A DNA stretch of 64,000 nucleotides from RGIG9115 sp045644665 (GCA_045644665.1 JAZRHH010000007.1:27148-91147); one strand, 5' to 3'. Positions 52,298-61,303 are shown, counted from the first letter of the stretch. Made by a program: numbers and translations. Notes: generated from the sequence alone by a model not told the origin.

Positions 52298-53611
52298 ATG
52301 TCATATACTTTTAAAGGCGGACTTCATATAGAGGACCGCAAGGAACTGACAAACAGAGTTCATTCTGTTTCGCTTCCGGACTGTCCGGAGCATATTTTCC
52401 CTTTAAGACAGCATATAGGTGCGCCCTTAACTCCTTTGGTAAAAGTGGGTGATGAGGTAAAGGTGGGGCAGAAAATAGCTGACTCTGACAGCTTTATGTC
52501 TGTACCCGTTCACAGCTCGGTTTCAGGTAAGGTAACGGCTATCCGCCACAGGCTACACCCCTCGGGTGAAAAGATAGACGCGATTTTTGTAGAAAATGAT
52601 ATGAAGTACACCATTTGTGAGAGTGTACGTCCTATAGATAATTATATGTCTATGGCAAAAGAAGATATGCTGCAAATTATTCGCGACAAGGGTCTTGTTG
52701 GTATGGGCGGTGCGGGATTTCCCACATTTATTAAGCTAAACCCCAAGCAGAAGATAGACTATCTTATACTAAACGGCGCAGAGTGCGAGCCTTATATAAC
52801 CTCCGATAACAGACGAATGGTTGAATACTCCAAAGAGGTTATCCTGGGTACAAGAATTGCAATGCGGGTTTTAGGTCTTAAAAAAGCATATATCGGTATA
52901 GAAGAAAATAAACCTGACTGCAAAGAGGCACTCCTTGCGGCTCTTGGAAAAGACAAGGATATAGAAATTAAGATGCTTAAAACAAAGTACCCACAGGGTT
53001 CTGAAAAGCACCTTATAAAAGCTATAACAAAAAGGTCTGTTCCATCAGGCAAACTTCCGGCAGATGTTGGATGCGTTGTTATGAATGTAGACACAGCCTA
53101 TGACCTTTGGAACGCATTTGAAAAGGGTATGCCGGTAGTAAGGAGAATTGTAACAGTCAGCGGCGACTGTGTTAAAAACCCTTGCAACTTTGAAGCGCCC
53201 ACAGGTGTGCCAATTGAGTTTTTGTTTGAGGCGGCAGGCGGATTTACAAGAGCTCCTCAAAAGGTTATCTGCGGCGGACCTATGATGGGAACAGCTCAGT
53301 ACAACCTAAAGCCTCCAACAGTAAAAACAACATCATCAGTTCTTGCAATTGCTGATATTGACAAGGTTTTTTCAAGTGAAACTCCTTGTATAAGATGCGG
53401 AAAATGCGTAAGTCACTGTCCTATGCGTCTTATGCCTCTTAATTTAAATCTTTTCTCAAGAACAAAGAATTATGAAATGGCAGAAAAGTATCATATTACA
53501 GACTGTATAGAATGTGGACTTTGCTCATATATCTGCCCTTCAAAGCGAAACCTCCTACAGCATATAAGAGTAGGAAAGCAAGCAGTAATTTCTATGCAAA
53601 AGTCAAGATAA
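52298..53611 (+). CDS. rnfC: Rnf complex electron transport subunit C
   Basis: Peripheral subunit that interacts with NADH in the ferredoxin:NAD+ oxidoreductase. N-terminal part KGGLHIEDRKELTNRV with HIGAPLTPLVKVGDEVKVGQ (RnfC barrel), the NADH/FMN-like Gly-rich segment RDKGLVGMGGAGFPTFIKL and NGAECEPYITSDNRRM, then two 4Fe-4S motifs CIRCGKCVSHCPM and CIECGLCSYICPS. The 437 residues fit the clostridial form. First gene of rnfCDGEAB, the order of Clostridium and Acetobacterium. Confidence 0.97.
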   Translation: MSYTFKGGLHIEDRKELTNRVHSVSLPDCPEHIFPLRQHIGAPLTPLVKVGDEVKVGQKIADSDSFMSVPVHSSVSGKVTAIRHRLHPSGEKIDAIFVENDMKYTICESVRPIDNYMSMAKEDMLQIIRDKGLVGMGGAGFPTFIKLNPKQKIDYLILNGAECEPYITSDNRRMVEYSKEVILGTRIAMRVLGLKKAYIGIEENKPDCKEALLAALGKDKDIEIKMLKTKYPQGSEKHLIKAITKRSVPSGKLPADVGCVVMNVDTAYDLWNAFEKGMPVVRRIVTVSGDCVKNPCNFEAPTGVPIEFLFEAAGGFTRAPQKVICGGPMMGTAQYNLKPPTVKTTSSVLAIADIDKVFSSETPCIRCGKCVSHCPMRLMPLNLNLFSRTKNYEMAEKYHITDCIECGLCSYICPSKRNLLQHIRVGKQAVISMQKSR

Positions 53612-53626
53612 TTAAGGAGGGTAAAA

Positions 53627-54583
53627 ATGCAGATAGAAAAACTTGTTGTATCTTCATCGCCTCATATCCATACTCATGAAAATGTATCAGGGATAATGAG
53701 GGATGTTATAATTTCACTTATTCCGGCGTGTCTTGCAGGTGTATTTTTCTTTGGAATAAGAAGCGCAGTTGTAATTTTAACTGCGGTAGCCGCCTGTATG
53801 ATATCGGAATGGGCTTATCAAAAGATAACAAAACAGGAAACCACTGTTTCCGACCTTAGTGCAGCAGTAACAGGCGTACTTCTTGGTATGAATATGCCGC
53901 CTTCCATTCCTCTTTGGATGGTAGTTATAGGAAGTGCATTTTCAATTGTTGTAGTAAAACAGCTATACGGCGGACTTGGCAAAAACTTTTTAAACCCGGC
54001 TCTTGCAGGCAGATGCTTTATGGTAATTGCCTGGGCAAGTGCCATGACAACATTTTCTCCCGCAATTTTTTCGGGAGCAGATGCAGTAAGCTCTGCAACA
54101 CCTCTTGCTCTTATGAAGCACGGTGGCGAGGGATATATGCCAACCCTTATGCAAGCCTTTTTGGGAATAAAAGGCGGCTGTATAGGTGAAACATCAGGGC
54201 TTTGCCTTATTATCGGATTTGTGTATCTTTTAATCCGAAGAGTAGTGGATTTGAAAATTCCTCTTTCCTATATTCTTTCATTTGTAGTTCTTACGCTGAT
54301 TTTTGGAAGAAGAGGGGACATTCACTATGCTCTTATGCAGGTGCTTACAGGAGGCCTCTTACTTGGCGCTTTCTTTATGGCAACAGATTATGTAACAACC
54401 CCAACAACATTTATGGGACAGATTATATTTGGTATAGGCTGCGGAGTTCTTACCTTTTTAATAAGAAGCTTTGGCGGATATCCGGAGGGAGTTTCATTTT
54501 CTATACTTCTTATGAATATTGCAACTCCTCTTATTGAAACAGCTACCCGTCCCAAAACATTTGGAAGAGGAGGAGCAAAATGA
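53627..54583 (+). CDS. rnfD: Rnf complex membrane subunit D
   Basis: Polytopic flavoprotein subunit with about ten TM segments. VTGVLLGMNMPPSIPLWMVV and GGLGKNFLNPALAGRCFMVI are family signatures. The covalent FMN threonine lies in ADAVSSATPLAL (D-x-x-S-S-A-T), attached via phosphoester by ApbE in relatives. Length 318 is normal. It lies 15 bp after rnfC and overlaps rnfG by ATGA. Confidence 0.96.
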   Translation: MQIEKLVVSSSPHIHTHENVSGIMRDVIISLIPACLAGVFFFGIRSAVVILTAVAACMISEWAYQKITKQETTVSDLSAAVTGVLLGMNMPPSIPLWMVVIGSAFSIVVVKQLYGGLGKNFLNPALAGRCFMVIAWASAMTTFSPAIFSGADAVSSATPLALMKHGGEGYMPTLMQAFLGIKGGCIGETSGLCLIIGFVYLLIRRVVDLKIPLSYILSFVVLTLIFGRRGDIHYALMQVLTGGLLLGAFFMATDYVTTPTTFMGQIIFGIGCGVLTFLIRSFGGYPEGVSFSILLMNIATPLIETATRPKTFGRGGAK

Positions 54584-55167
54584 TAAAACCAAAAGAAATT
54601 TTAAGAGTAGGATTTATTCTTTTTGTAATTACGGCAGTGTCAGCTTTGCTTCTTGCCTATGCAAACGATATTACAGCACCAATAATTGAACAAAACGCAA
54701 AAATCAAGACAGAAAACTCAATGAAACTTCTTATTCCCGAGGCTGACGAGTTTGAGCAAAAGGAAAATATTTATATTGCCAAAGCAGGCGGCGAGACCGT
54801 TGGTATATGTGTTATTTCCGAAGCCCTTGGCTACGGCGGCACAGTTCAGGTTATGGTTGGTGTAGACAAAGAGGGCAAGGTGGCAGGTATTGATATACTA
54901 TCCCACAGCGAAACCCCCGGACTTGGCGCAAATGCAGACAAGCCGGACTTTACTAACCAGTTTACAGGTAAAACAGGTACTATTACAGTTTCAAAAACCG
55001 GTGGCGGAGAAAATGAAATACAGGCAATTTCCGGCGCAACAGTTACCTCAAACGCTGTTACAAAGGCGGTAAATGAGGCACTTACAGTTGCAGGGGAAGC
55101 TCTTGGAACAGCTACCGAGGTAGATGCAATCTCCGGCGCAACAGAAAAGAAAGGAGCGTCCGAATGA
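54580..55167 (+). CDS. rnfG: Rnf complex FMN-binding subunit G, with duplicated SGAT motif
   Basis: One N-terminal TM helix (GFILFVITAVSALLLAYA) anchors an extracytoplasmic FMN domain. The usual flavinylation site is AISGATVTSNAV with Thr154. A second copy of the motif, VDAISGATEKKGASE with Thr188, ends the protein; it has the Asp three residues before SGAT that the first copy lacks (Gln there). The DNA under the two AISGAT copies is nearly identical (17 of 18 bases). Start and stop overlap rnfD and rnfE. Which threonine carries FMN is open. Confidence 0.95.
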   Translation: MIKPKEILRVGFILFVITAVSALLLAYANDITAPIIEQNAKIKTENSMKLLIPEADEFEQKENIYIAKAGGETVGICVISEALGYGGTVQVMVGVDKEGKVAGIDILSHSETPGLGANADKPDFTNQFTGKTGTITVSKTGGGENEIQAISGATVTSNAVTKAVNEALTVAGEALGTATEVDAISGATEKKGASE

Positions 55168-55754
55168 AAGGAATTGAAATTATAAAAAACGGACTTTTCA
55201 AGGAAAACCCAACATTTGTACAGCTCCTTGGAATGTGTCCCACACTTGCTGTTACAACCTCACTTCAAAACGGTCTTGGAATGGGGCTTTCAGCAACAGC
55301 GGTTTTGATTGCGTCAAATGTGATAATTTCGCTTCTTCGAAAATTTATCCCCGACAAAATCAGAATTGCGGCGTATATTGTAATTATTGCAACGGCGGTA
55401 ACACTTATTGAAATGCTTTTAAATGCATACGTTCCCGACCTTGCTTCTTCACTTGGAATATTTATTCCTCTTATTGTTGTTAACTGTATAATCCTTGCCC
55501 GTGCAGAGTCATTTGCTTCAAAGAACTCTGTAGGAAAGTCTGCTCTTGACGGACTTGGAATGGGACTTGGATTTACAGGTGCACTTTGTATAATCTCAGC
55601 TATACGCGAGTTTTTTGGTGCAGGTACAATCTGGGGAATTGAAATTTACGGCAGTATGATTGAGCCTGCGGCAATTGTTACTCTTGCTCCGGGCGGATTT
55701 ATTGTTCTTGGACTTATAGTTGGAGCAATAAACAAAATTACAGGAAAGGAGTAG
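55164..55754 (+). CDS. rnfE: Rnf complex membrane subunit E
   Basis: Six-TM subunit of the RnfA/RnfE/NqrD/NqrE family. ENPTFVQLLGMCPTLAVTTS near the N-terminus contains the conserved membrane Cys that, with RnfA, coordinates the intramembrane iron cluster; VNCIILARAESFASKN holds the second conserved Cys. 196 residues. AAAGGAG precedes the ATG, which overlaps the rnfG stop. Confidence 0.96.
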   Translation: MKGIEIIKNGLFKENPTFVQLLGMCPTLAVTTSLQNGLGMGLSATAVLIASNVIISLLRKFIPDKIRIAAYIVIIATAVTLIEMLLNAYVPDLASSLGIFIPLIVVNCIILARAESFASKNSVGKSALDGLGMGLGFTGALCIISAIREFFGAGTIWGIEIYGSMIEPAAIVTLAPGGFIVLGLIVGAINKITGKE

Positions 55755-55758
55755 GGCT

Positions 55759-56340
55759 ATGATACAGGAAATTATTTCGATTTTGATTGCTGCACTCCTT
55801 ACAGAGAACTTTGTTATGGTCAAGTTCTACGGCATTTGCCCTTTCCTTGGCGTTTCCAAAAAGGTGGAAACTGCTGCAGGTATGGGCATGGCAGTTACCT
55901 TTGTTATGGCAATTGCCTCCATGTTTACATGGGCTGTAAACCACTTTTTACTCCGTCCCTACAACATGGAATACTTGCAGACGATTGCATTTATTTTAAT
56001 TATTGCGGGACTTGTCCAGTTTGTAGAGATGTTTGTTAAAAAATCTCTCCCTGCACTTTATAACGCACTTGGAATTTACCTTCCACTTATTACAACAAAC
56101 TGTGCGGTCCTTGGTGTAACACTCCTTAACGTGCAAAAGAACTACGGCTTTTTGCTGTCTACCTTAAATGGTACTTTTGCAGCACTTGGATTTACACTTG
56201 CAATTATTCTTATGGCAGGAATAAGAGAGAGACTTGACGAATCGGCAGTAGCAAAATCTTTTAGAGGCTTCCCTATAACCCTTATTACAGCGGGACTTAT
56301 GGCAATTGCCTTTATGGGATTTTCAGGATTTAAGATATAA
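55759..56340 (+). CDS. rnfA: Rnf complex membrane subunit A
   Basis: Pseudo-symmetric partner of RnfE. TENFVMVKFYGICPFLGVSK and PLITTNCAVLGVTLLN supply the two conserved cysteines of the intramembrane cluster. Six TM segments, 193 residues. Four bases separate it from rnfE and 12 from rnfB. Confidence 0.96.
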   Translation: MIQEIISILIAALLTENFVMVKFYGICPFLGVSKKVETAAGMGMAVTFVMAIASMFTWAVNHFLLRPYNMEYLQTIAFILIIAGLVQFVEMFVKKSLPALYNALGIYLPLITTNCAVLGVTLLNVQKNYGFLLSTLNGTFAALGFTLAIILMAGIRERLDESAVAKSFRGFPITLITAGLMAIAFMGFSGFKI

Positions 56341-56352
56341 GGAGAACAAATT

Positions 56353-57147
56353 ATGCAAATTATAATTCCCGTTCTTGTAGTAGGAGGACTTGGTCTTCTT
56401 TTTGGACTTCTTCTTTCTTTTGCCTCAATGGTTTTTGCCGTTAAGGAAGATGAGCGAATTTCAAAAATAAACGAAGCACTCCCCGGAGCTAACTGCGGCG
56501 GCTGCGGATACGCCGGCTGCGGTGCTTATGCAGCGGCAGTTGTAAACGAGGGCGCTCCGGTAAATGCATGCTCTGTTGGTAAACAGGCAGTAACAGAAAA
56601 AATTGCAGAAATTATGGGCGTTGATGCGGCTTCTTCCGAGATGCGAATTGCCCATGTAAAATGTCAGGGAACATGTCACAATACGGAGCTCAAGTTTGAG
56701 TACGAGGGCGAGCGTGACTGCGTTGCTCTTTCAAAGCTTGCAGGCGGTCAGAAGCATTGCAGAAACGCCTGTCTTGGTCAGGGCACATGTTTAAATGTTT
56801 GTGCATTTGACGCAATTGAAATTAAAGACGGTGTTGCCCAAATTAACGAAGATAAGTGCATGGGCTGCGGAGCTTGTGTTGGCATTTGCCCACGAAACGT
56901 AATAGAGCTTATTCCAATTACAGCAAAGATATCTGTAGGCTGCTCCAACACGGAAAATGCAAAGTCTGCTACAAGACACTGTAAGGCAAGTTGCATAGGC
57001 TGCAAAATGTGCGAAAGAGTATGTGAATCAGGTGCTATTAAGGTTAATAACAATAATGCTTTTATTGACTACTCAAAATGTACAGGCTGCGAAAAATGTG
57101 CAGAGAAATGTCCTAAAAAAATAATTAAGGTATATAAGGCATCGTAA
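56353..57147 (+). CDS. rnfB: Rnf complex iron-sulphur subunit B
   Basis: Ferredoxin-facing subunit. An N-terminal TM helix (IIIPVLVVGGLGLLFGLLLS) is followed by the Fe-S domain with NCGGCGYAGC and by several 4Fe-4S motifs: CRNACLGQGTCLNVC region, CMGCGACVGICPRN, CIGCKMCERVCESGAI and CTGCEKCAEKCPKK. 264 residues, close to the acetogen RnfB. It closes the operon, which couples reduced ferredoxin oxidation by NAD+ to ion export across the membrane; Na+ or H+ cannot be decided from sequence by eye. Confidence 0.97.
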   Translation: MQIIIPVLVVGGLGLLFGLLLSFASMVFAVKEDERISKINEALPGANCGGCGYAGCGAYAAAVVNEGAPVNACSVGKQAVTEKIAEIMGVDAASSEMRIAHVKCQGTCHNTELKFEYEGERDCVALSKLAGGQKHCRNACLGQGTCLNVCAFDAIEIKDGVAQINEDKCMGCGACVGICPRNVIELIPITAKISVGCSNTENAKSATRHCKASCIGCKMCERVCESGAIKVNNNNAFIDYSKCTGCEKCAEKCPKKIIKVYKAS

Positions 57148-57160
57148 GGTGCCTTATTTT
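57134..57160 (+). terminator. terminator of the rnf operon
   Basis: ATAAGGCA / TGCCTTAT (57134-57141 with 57150-57157) followed by TTT; the rnfB stop lies in the loop. A moderate terminator. Confidence 0.7.
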
Positions 57161-57183
57161 CCATAATTATTATTTAATTTTTC

Positions 57184-57212
57184 TTGACAAACCTTGGAAG
57201 TTAGTATATAAT
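57184..57212 (+). promoter_or_regulatory. sigma-A type promoter of glmM
   Basis: TTGACA (57184-57189), 17-bp spacer, TATAAT (57207-57212). The 110-nt leader contains a perfect TGGCTATAGCCA palindrome at about 57231-57242. Confidence 0.8.
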
Positions 57213-57329
57213 CTACTAGGGTGTTTGATAATGGCTATAGCCAAAATCATACATATTAACAAGCAAACATATTTTGTTTCAAAACAGATTATATTATAAA
57301 GAATATAGCTTCTGGAAAGGTTGGTTAAA

Positions 57330-58679
57330 ATGGGAAAATTATTCGGAACAGACGGAATACGCGGTATCGCAAACAAGGAGCTTACTGCAGAGCTTGCATT
57401 TAAGACAGGACAAAGCGGTGCATATGTACTTACAAAGTCAATGAACAGACGTCCAAGAATATTGATTGGTAAGGACACAAGACAATCAGGAGATATGCTT
57501 GAGGCGGCTCTTACTGCCGGACTTTGCTCTGTTGGTGCAAAGGTTATTCCTCTTGGAGTTGTACCTACTCCCGCAGTTGCATATCTTACACGTCTATACA
57601 AGGCTGATGCAGGCGTTGTTATTTCTGCATCTCATAACCCATGCGAATATAACGGAATTAAGTTCTTTAATTCAGAGGGATATAAGCTCATGGACGAAAT
57701 TGAGGACGAGATTGAGGACTATATCCTTGGCAACAAAACAATAGAGGATTTGCCGACACATGGTAAGGTTGGATATGTAAGTGCTAACCACAACGCTGTG
57801 GAGGACTATGTTAATTTTGCGATTTCTACTATAGACTGCTCACTTGAGGGTCTTAAGGTGGCAATTGACTGTGCAAACGGTGCAAGCTATCAGACAGCCT
57901 TTAAGGCGTTAAATAAGCTTGGCGCAAACGTAGAGGCAATTCATAACACTCCTGACGGAATTAACATAAACAACAGTTGCGGCTCAACTCATATGGAAAG
58001 CCTGCAGGCTTATGTAACAAGCATTGGCGCAGATGTTGGTATTGCATTTGACGGCGATGCGGACAGAATGCTGGCTGTAGACGAAAAGGGAAATATAATT
58101 GACGGCGATCAGGTTATGGCTATGTGCGCTCATCACATGAAAGAAATTGGCACACTAAAGGGTAACACTCTTGTTGCTACTGTTATGAGTAACCTTGGAC
58201 TTACTTTGTTCGGTCAGGAAAAGGGTATAACTGTTGAGCAAACAAAGGTTGGTGACAGATATGTTCTTGAGCGTATGCTTGAGGGCGGATTTGTACTTGG
58301 CGGAGAACAGTCAGGACACATTATTTTCCTTGAGCATAACACAACAGGAGACGGTCTTGTAAGCGCTCTCCAGTTCCTTGCTATGCTTAAGAAAACAGGA
58401 CTTAAGGCATCAGAGGCAGCAAAGGTTATTGACGTGCTTCCACAGGTGCTTATAAACGCAAAAATTAAAAACGAAAACAAAACTAAGTATATGGAAATTC
58501 CCGAAATTGCAAACGCTTGCAAGGCTCTTGAAGCAGAATTTGACGGTAAGGGCAGAGTTCTTATCCGTCCATCAGGCACAGAGCCACTTGTTCGTGTTAT
58601 GATTGAGGGAGAAAACAAAGAATATATAACAGAAAAAGCACAGGAGCTGGCTAAGCTTATTGAAGATAAACTAAGCTAA
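57330..58679 (+). CDS. glmM: phosphoglucosamine mutase
   Basis: Converts glucosamine 6-phosphate to glucosamine 1-phosphate for UDP-GlcNAc, directly after GlmS. N-terminal MGKLFGTDGIRG, phospho-serine loop VISASHNPCEYNGIKFF, Mg-binding FDGDADRML, and sugar-binding GGEQSGHIIF and phosphate site IRPSGTEPLVRVM. 449 residues from the ATG at 57330, which has GGAAAGG upstream; an in-frame codon three positions earlier is less likely. Followed by rsmG after 30 bp. Confidence 0.97.
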   Translation: MGKLFGTDGIRGIANKELTAELAFKTGQSGAYVLTKSMNRRPRILIGKDTRQSGDMLEAALTAGLCSVGAKVIPLGVVPTPAVAYLTRLYKADAGVVISASHNPCEYNGIKFFNSEGYKLMDEIEDEIEDYILGNKTIEDLPTHGKVGYVSANHNAVEDYVNFAISTIDCSLEGLKVAIDCANGASYQTAFKALNKLGANVEAIHNTPDGININNSCGSTHMESLQAYVTSIGADVGIAFDGDADRMLAVDEKGNIIDGDQVMAMCAHHMKEIGTLKGNTLVATVMSNLGLTLFGQEKGITVEQTKVGDRYVLERMLEGGFVLGGEQSGHIIFLEHNTTGDGLVSALQFLAMLKKTGLKASEAAKVIDVLPQVLINAKIKNENKTKYMEIPEIANACKALEAEFDGKGRVLIRPSGTEPLVRVMIEGENKEYITEKAQELAKLIEDKLS

Positions 58680-58682
58680 TAT

Positions 58683-58705
58683 TTGCTCCTGAAATTAAGG
58701 AGCAA
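58683..58705 (+). promoter_or_regulatory. hairpin that can mask the rsmG ribosome binding site
   Basis: TTGCTCCT (58683-58690) pairs perfectly with AGGAGCAA (58698-58705), seven-base loop. AGGAG is the rsmG ribosome binding site, so the fold would hide it until opened, for example by ribosomes finishing glmM, whose stop is 3 bp upstream. Confidence 0.6.
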
Positions 58706-58709
58706 TAAA

Positions 58710-59432
58710 ATGCGTGAGATTTTACAAAATGGCTTTGACCAAATGGGAATAGCGTGGGACGATGAAAAAATAAATCGTCTTGAAAAGTATGCCCAGCTTT
58801 TAAAAGAGTGGAACGAAAAAATGAACCTTACGGCAATAACTGACACGGAGGGAATAGCCGTAAAGCACTTTCTTGACAGCGCTGCGGCACTTACTACAGA
58901 GAAAATAAAAGGCAGAGTAATTGATGTTGGAACAGGTGCAGGCTTTCCCGGTGTTGTTTTAAAAATCATGAAGCCGGAAATTGAGCTTACACTTCTTGAC
59001 TCACTTAATAAACGTCTTGTATTTTTAAAAGAGGTACTTGATACCCTTGGAATAGATGACGTAGAGCTTATTCACTCAAGAGCCGAGGACGGAGCACACA
59101 AAAAAGGCTACAGAGAAAACTATGACGTGGCAGTTTCCCGTGCCGTTGCGGCACTTCCCCTACTTTCCGAGCTTTGCCTTGGATATGTAAAACCCGGCGG
59201 AAGTCTGATTGCTCTTAAAGGGCCGTCAATTACAGAAGAGGCAAAAGATGCAAAGCGCGCCATTTATATACTTGGCGGCGAGATAGAAAAAATAGAGGAC
59301 GCAGTTGTTCCCGGGTCGGATATGGATCACAAAATAGTTCACATAAAAAAAGTGCGACACACACCGATAAAATTCCCACGAAAAAGTGCTCTTATTACAA
59401 AATCTCCCATAGAAACATGTTATAAAAAATAA
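58710..59432 (+). CDS. rsmG: 16S rRNA (guanine-N7) methyltransferase
   Basis: Methylates N7 of G527 in 16S rRNA (E. coli numbering); formerly gidB. WNEKMNLTAITDTEGIAVKH, SAM motif VIDVGTGAGFPGVVLKI and SRAVAALPLLSELCL are typical. ATG at 58710 has AAGGAG at seven bases and yields 240 residues. In many Firmicutes rsmG precedes the noc/parB genes, and here too a ParB-family gene follows after the terminator. Confidence 0.96.
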   Translation: MREILQNGFDQMGIAWDDEKINRLEKYAQLLKEWNEKMNLTAITDTEGIAVKHFLDSAAALTTEKIKGRVIDVGTGAGFPGVVLKIMKPEIELTLLDSLNKRLVFLKEVLDTLGIDDVELIHSRAEDGAHKKGYRENYDVAVSRAVAALPLLSELCLGYVKPGGSLIALKGPSITEEAKDAKRAIYILGGEIEKIEDAVVPGSDMDHKIVHIKKVRHTPIKFPRKSALITKSPIETCYKK

Positions 59433-59467
59433 AAAACCCCCGCAAAGCAAATTTTGCGGGGGTTTTT
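59432..59467. terminator. strong terminator after rsmG
   Basis: AAAAACCCCCGCAAA / TTTGCGGGGGTTTTT (59432-59446 with 59453-59467), six-base loop, T-run on both strands. Confidence 0.93.
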
Positions 59468-59562
59468 GTCGCTTGAATTTTCTTGATATGGAGTGTGATG
59501 TTTGCTAAAATGTTTTTGTAAGATAGCCGATAAGTCTTACATCTTCCACCACCGAGGGATAA

Positions 59563-59586
59563 GGGGCTGTTTATATAGTCAGCCCC
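59563..59586 (+). repeat. leader hairpin of the noc-like gene, repeat shared with 34842-34863
   Basis: GGGGCTG / CAGCCCC (59563-59569 with 59580-59586) with a 10-base A/T loop. Nearly the same sequence is found inverted near 34842-34863. It lies about 30 bp before the noc-like start. Confidence 0.6.
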
Positions 59587-59615
59587 ATTTTCCCCCATCT
59601 GAAAGGAGTAAATTC

Positions 59616-60419
59616 ATGAAATACAATAGCGAAGAAATTTTTTATTCAGAAGTTTATGACATTCCCATAGAGCTTATTTCCCCGAACCCATCAGCTAATA
59701 GAAAATTTTTTGACTCTATAAAAATGAACGAGCTTGTAAAAACTGTTAAAGCCTACGGAATTATCCAGCCCGTTACTGTAAGACGTATGGGAGCTACATA
59801 CGAGCTTATATCAGGAGAGCGGAGAGTTCGGGCGGCAATGGCAGCAGGACTAAAGGTTATACCTGCGATAATCGTTGAGGCAGATGATGAAAAGTCTGCT
59901 ATTATGACACTTCTTGAAAATTTACAACGAGAGGATTTATGCTTTTTTGAAATAGCAGAAAGCTATAAAAGCCTTATAAGAAGCCAGGGACTTACCCAGG
60001 AGGAGCTTGCAAACCGCGTGGGAATGAGCCGCTCCTCTATAGCCAACAAAATACGCCTGCTTCGTCTTCCCCAAAGAGTAAGAAGGCTTGTGAGAGATTT
60101 TAGCCTTTCCGAGCGACACGCAAGAGCACTCCTTGCTCTTGGCGATGAAGAGCTGCAGGTAAGCACCGTTAAACGCATACACAAAGAAAGCCTTTCTGCC
60201 CATGAAAGCGAAAGGCTTGTAGAAGAAATTTTGCTTCGTAAAAATGATAAAACATTCCACGGGAAAACATCTTCCCGCCACGGCGACGTAAGAGTTTTTA
60301 CAAACACCGTTAACCGTGCAATTGAAATTATGAAAGAAAACGGCGTGGACGCCAAAATGTCATCGGAAAATCATGACTGGGGTTCAAGATTTGTAATTGA
60401 CCTTAAAAAAGATATTTAA
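59616..60419 (+). CDS. ParB-family DNA-binding protein, Noc/ParB type
   Basis: 267 residues from the ATG at 59616 (AAAGGAG upstream). N-terminal ParB domain: IPIELISPNPSANRKFFD, then SGERRVRAAMAAGLKVIPAI (CTP-binding arginine motif). HTH: LTQEELANRVGMSRSSIANK, then LRLPQRVRRLV and SERHARALLAL. The neighbour rsmG is where noc lies in Bacillus, so this may be Noc, the nucleoid occlusion factor, or a ParB; without soj/parA next to it I do not choose. Its stop overlaps the convergent DMT exporter gene by 4 bp. Confidence 0.9.
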   Translation: MKYNSEEIFYSEVYDIPIELISPNPSANRKFFDSIKMNELVKTVKAYGIIQPVTVRRMGATYELISGERRVRAAMAAGLKVIPAIIVEADDEKSAIMTLLENLQREDLCFFEIAESYKSLIRSQGLTQEELANRVGMSRSSIANKIRLLRLPQRVRRLVRDFSLSERHARALLALGDEELQVSTVKRIHKESLSAHESERLVEEILLRKNDKTFHGKTSSRHGDVRVFTNTVNRAIEIMKENGVDAKMSSENHDWGSRFVIDLKKDI

Positions 60420-61273
60420 TTCTTAACAGCGGCAAAAACCGATAATAATACAATGACAATTCCAACTATTTGTAATACCTCAATCCCTTCACGGAAACAG
60501 GCGCTGCACAGTACGGTAGCTACTACAGGCTCAATTGTAGCTGCAACAGATGCGTAGCTGCCGTCTATGCCTGTTCCAAGACCCTTAAGATAAAGTGAGT
60601 ATGGAAGTACACTTCCCATAACAGCAAGCCACACATAAACAAAAACTATCCATATGCTTGGTACATCAATCATATGAGGCGGTTTTACAAAAAGGAAAAT
60701 AAGTGAGCCGAATATGAGCATAAGACCGGAGTTAGTTTCCGGCTTTCCTTTTGTTTTTGCAATTTTGCCAAGAATAGTTACCATTGAATAACTTATACCT
60801 GCAAGGAGACCTATAAAAATATTTGGAATGTTGTTTCCAAGTGAGGACGGCTCATAGGCGCGCATAACAAGGGCGGAGCCTATAAGTGTTCCAAAAAGAG
60901 CCAGTGCCTTGACAGGTGTAATTTTTTCTTTATAGAAAATTCTTGAAAATATTATAACAAAAGCAGGGGCTGTATAAAGGAGCACGGACGCCATGGCTGT
61001 GGACAATCTTTCAATTGCAAGCATATAAAAATAAAAGGTGCCGCCTACGCCTACAAGTCCGTATAATATGTAAAATGGAATATCTTTTATTTTAACCTCT
61101 TTAAAGGTGCCCTTGAATAAAAAGAGTATAAGAAAAATCAGTGCCGCAATATATGACCTTGCTCCTGCTGCAGACAAAGAGTCTGCACCCATGCTATAAG
61201 CAATGCGGCAAAAAACAGGCAGCGTTCCCCAAAGAAATGCACTAAGAAGTACATATAAATAACCCTTTTTCAA
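60416..61273 (-). CDS. EamA/DMT-family exporter
   Basis: Ten-TM drug/metabolite transporter with two EamA repeats. The first (YVLLSAFLWGTLPVFCRIAY) and second (GLLAGISYSMVTILGKIAKT) start alike, and the last segments are ATIEPVVATVLCSACFREGI and IVGIVIVLLSVFAAVK. The start is TTG at 61273 with GAGGAGAG upstream; a consensus promoter supports it. Substrate unknown. Convergent with the noc-like gene. Confidence 0.9.
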   Translation of the reverse strand: MKKGYLYVLLSAFLWGTLPVFCRIAYSMGADSLSAAGARSYIAALIFLILFLFKGTFKEVKIKDIPFYILYGLVGVGGTFYFYMLAIERLSTAMASVLLYTAPAFVIIFSRIFYKEKITPVKALALFGTLIGSALVMRAYEPSSLGNNIPNIFIGLLAGISYSMVTILGKIAKTKGKPETNSGLMLIFGSLIFLFVKPPHMIDVPSIWIVFVYVWLAVMGSVLPYSLYLKGLGTGIDGSYASVAATIEPVVATVLCSACFREGIEVLQIVGIVIVLLSVFAAVKN

Positions 61274-61303
61274 AAAAATCTCTCCTCAAAAGTAATTGAG
61301 GTT

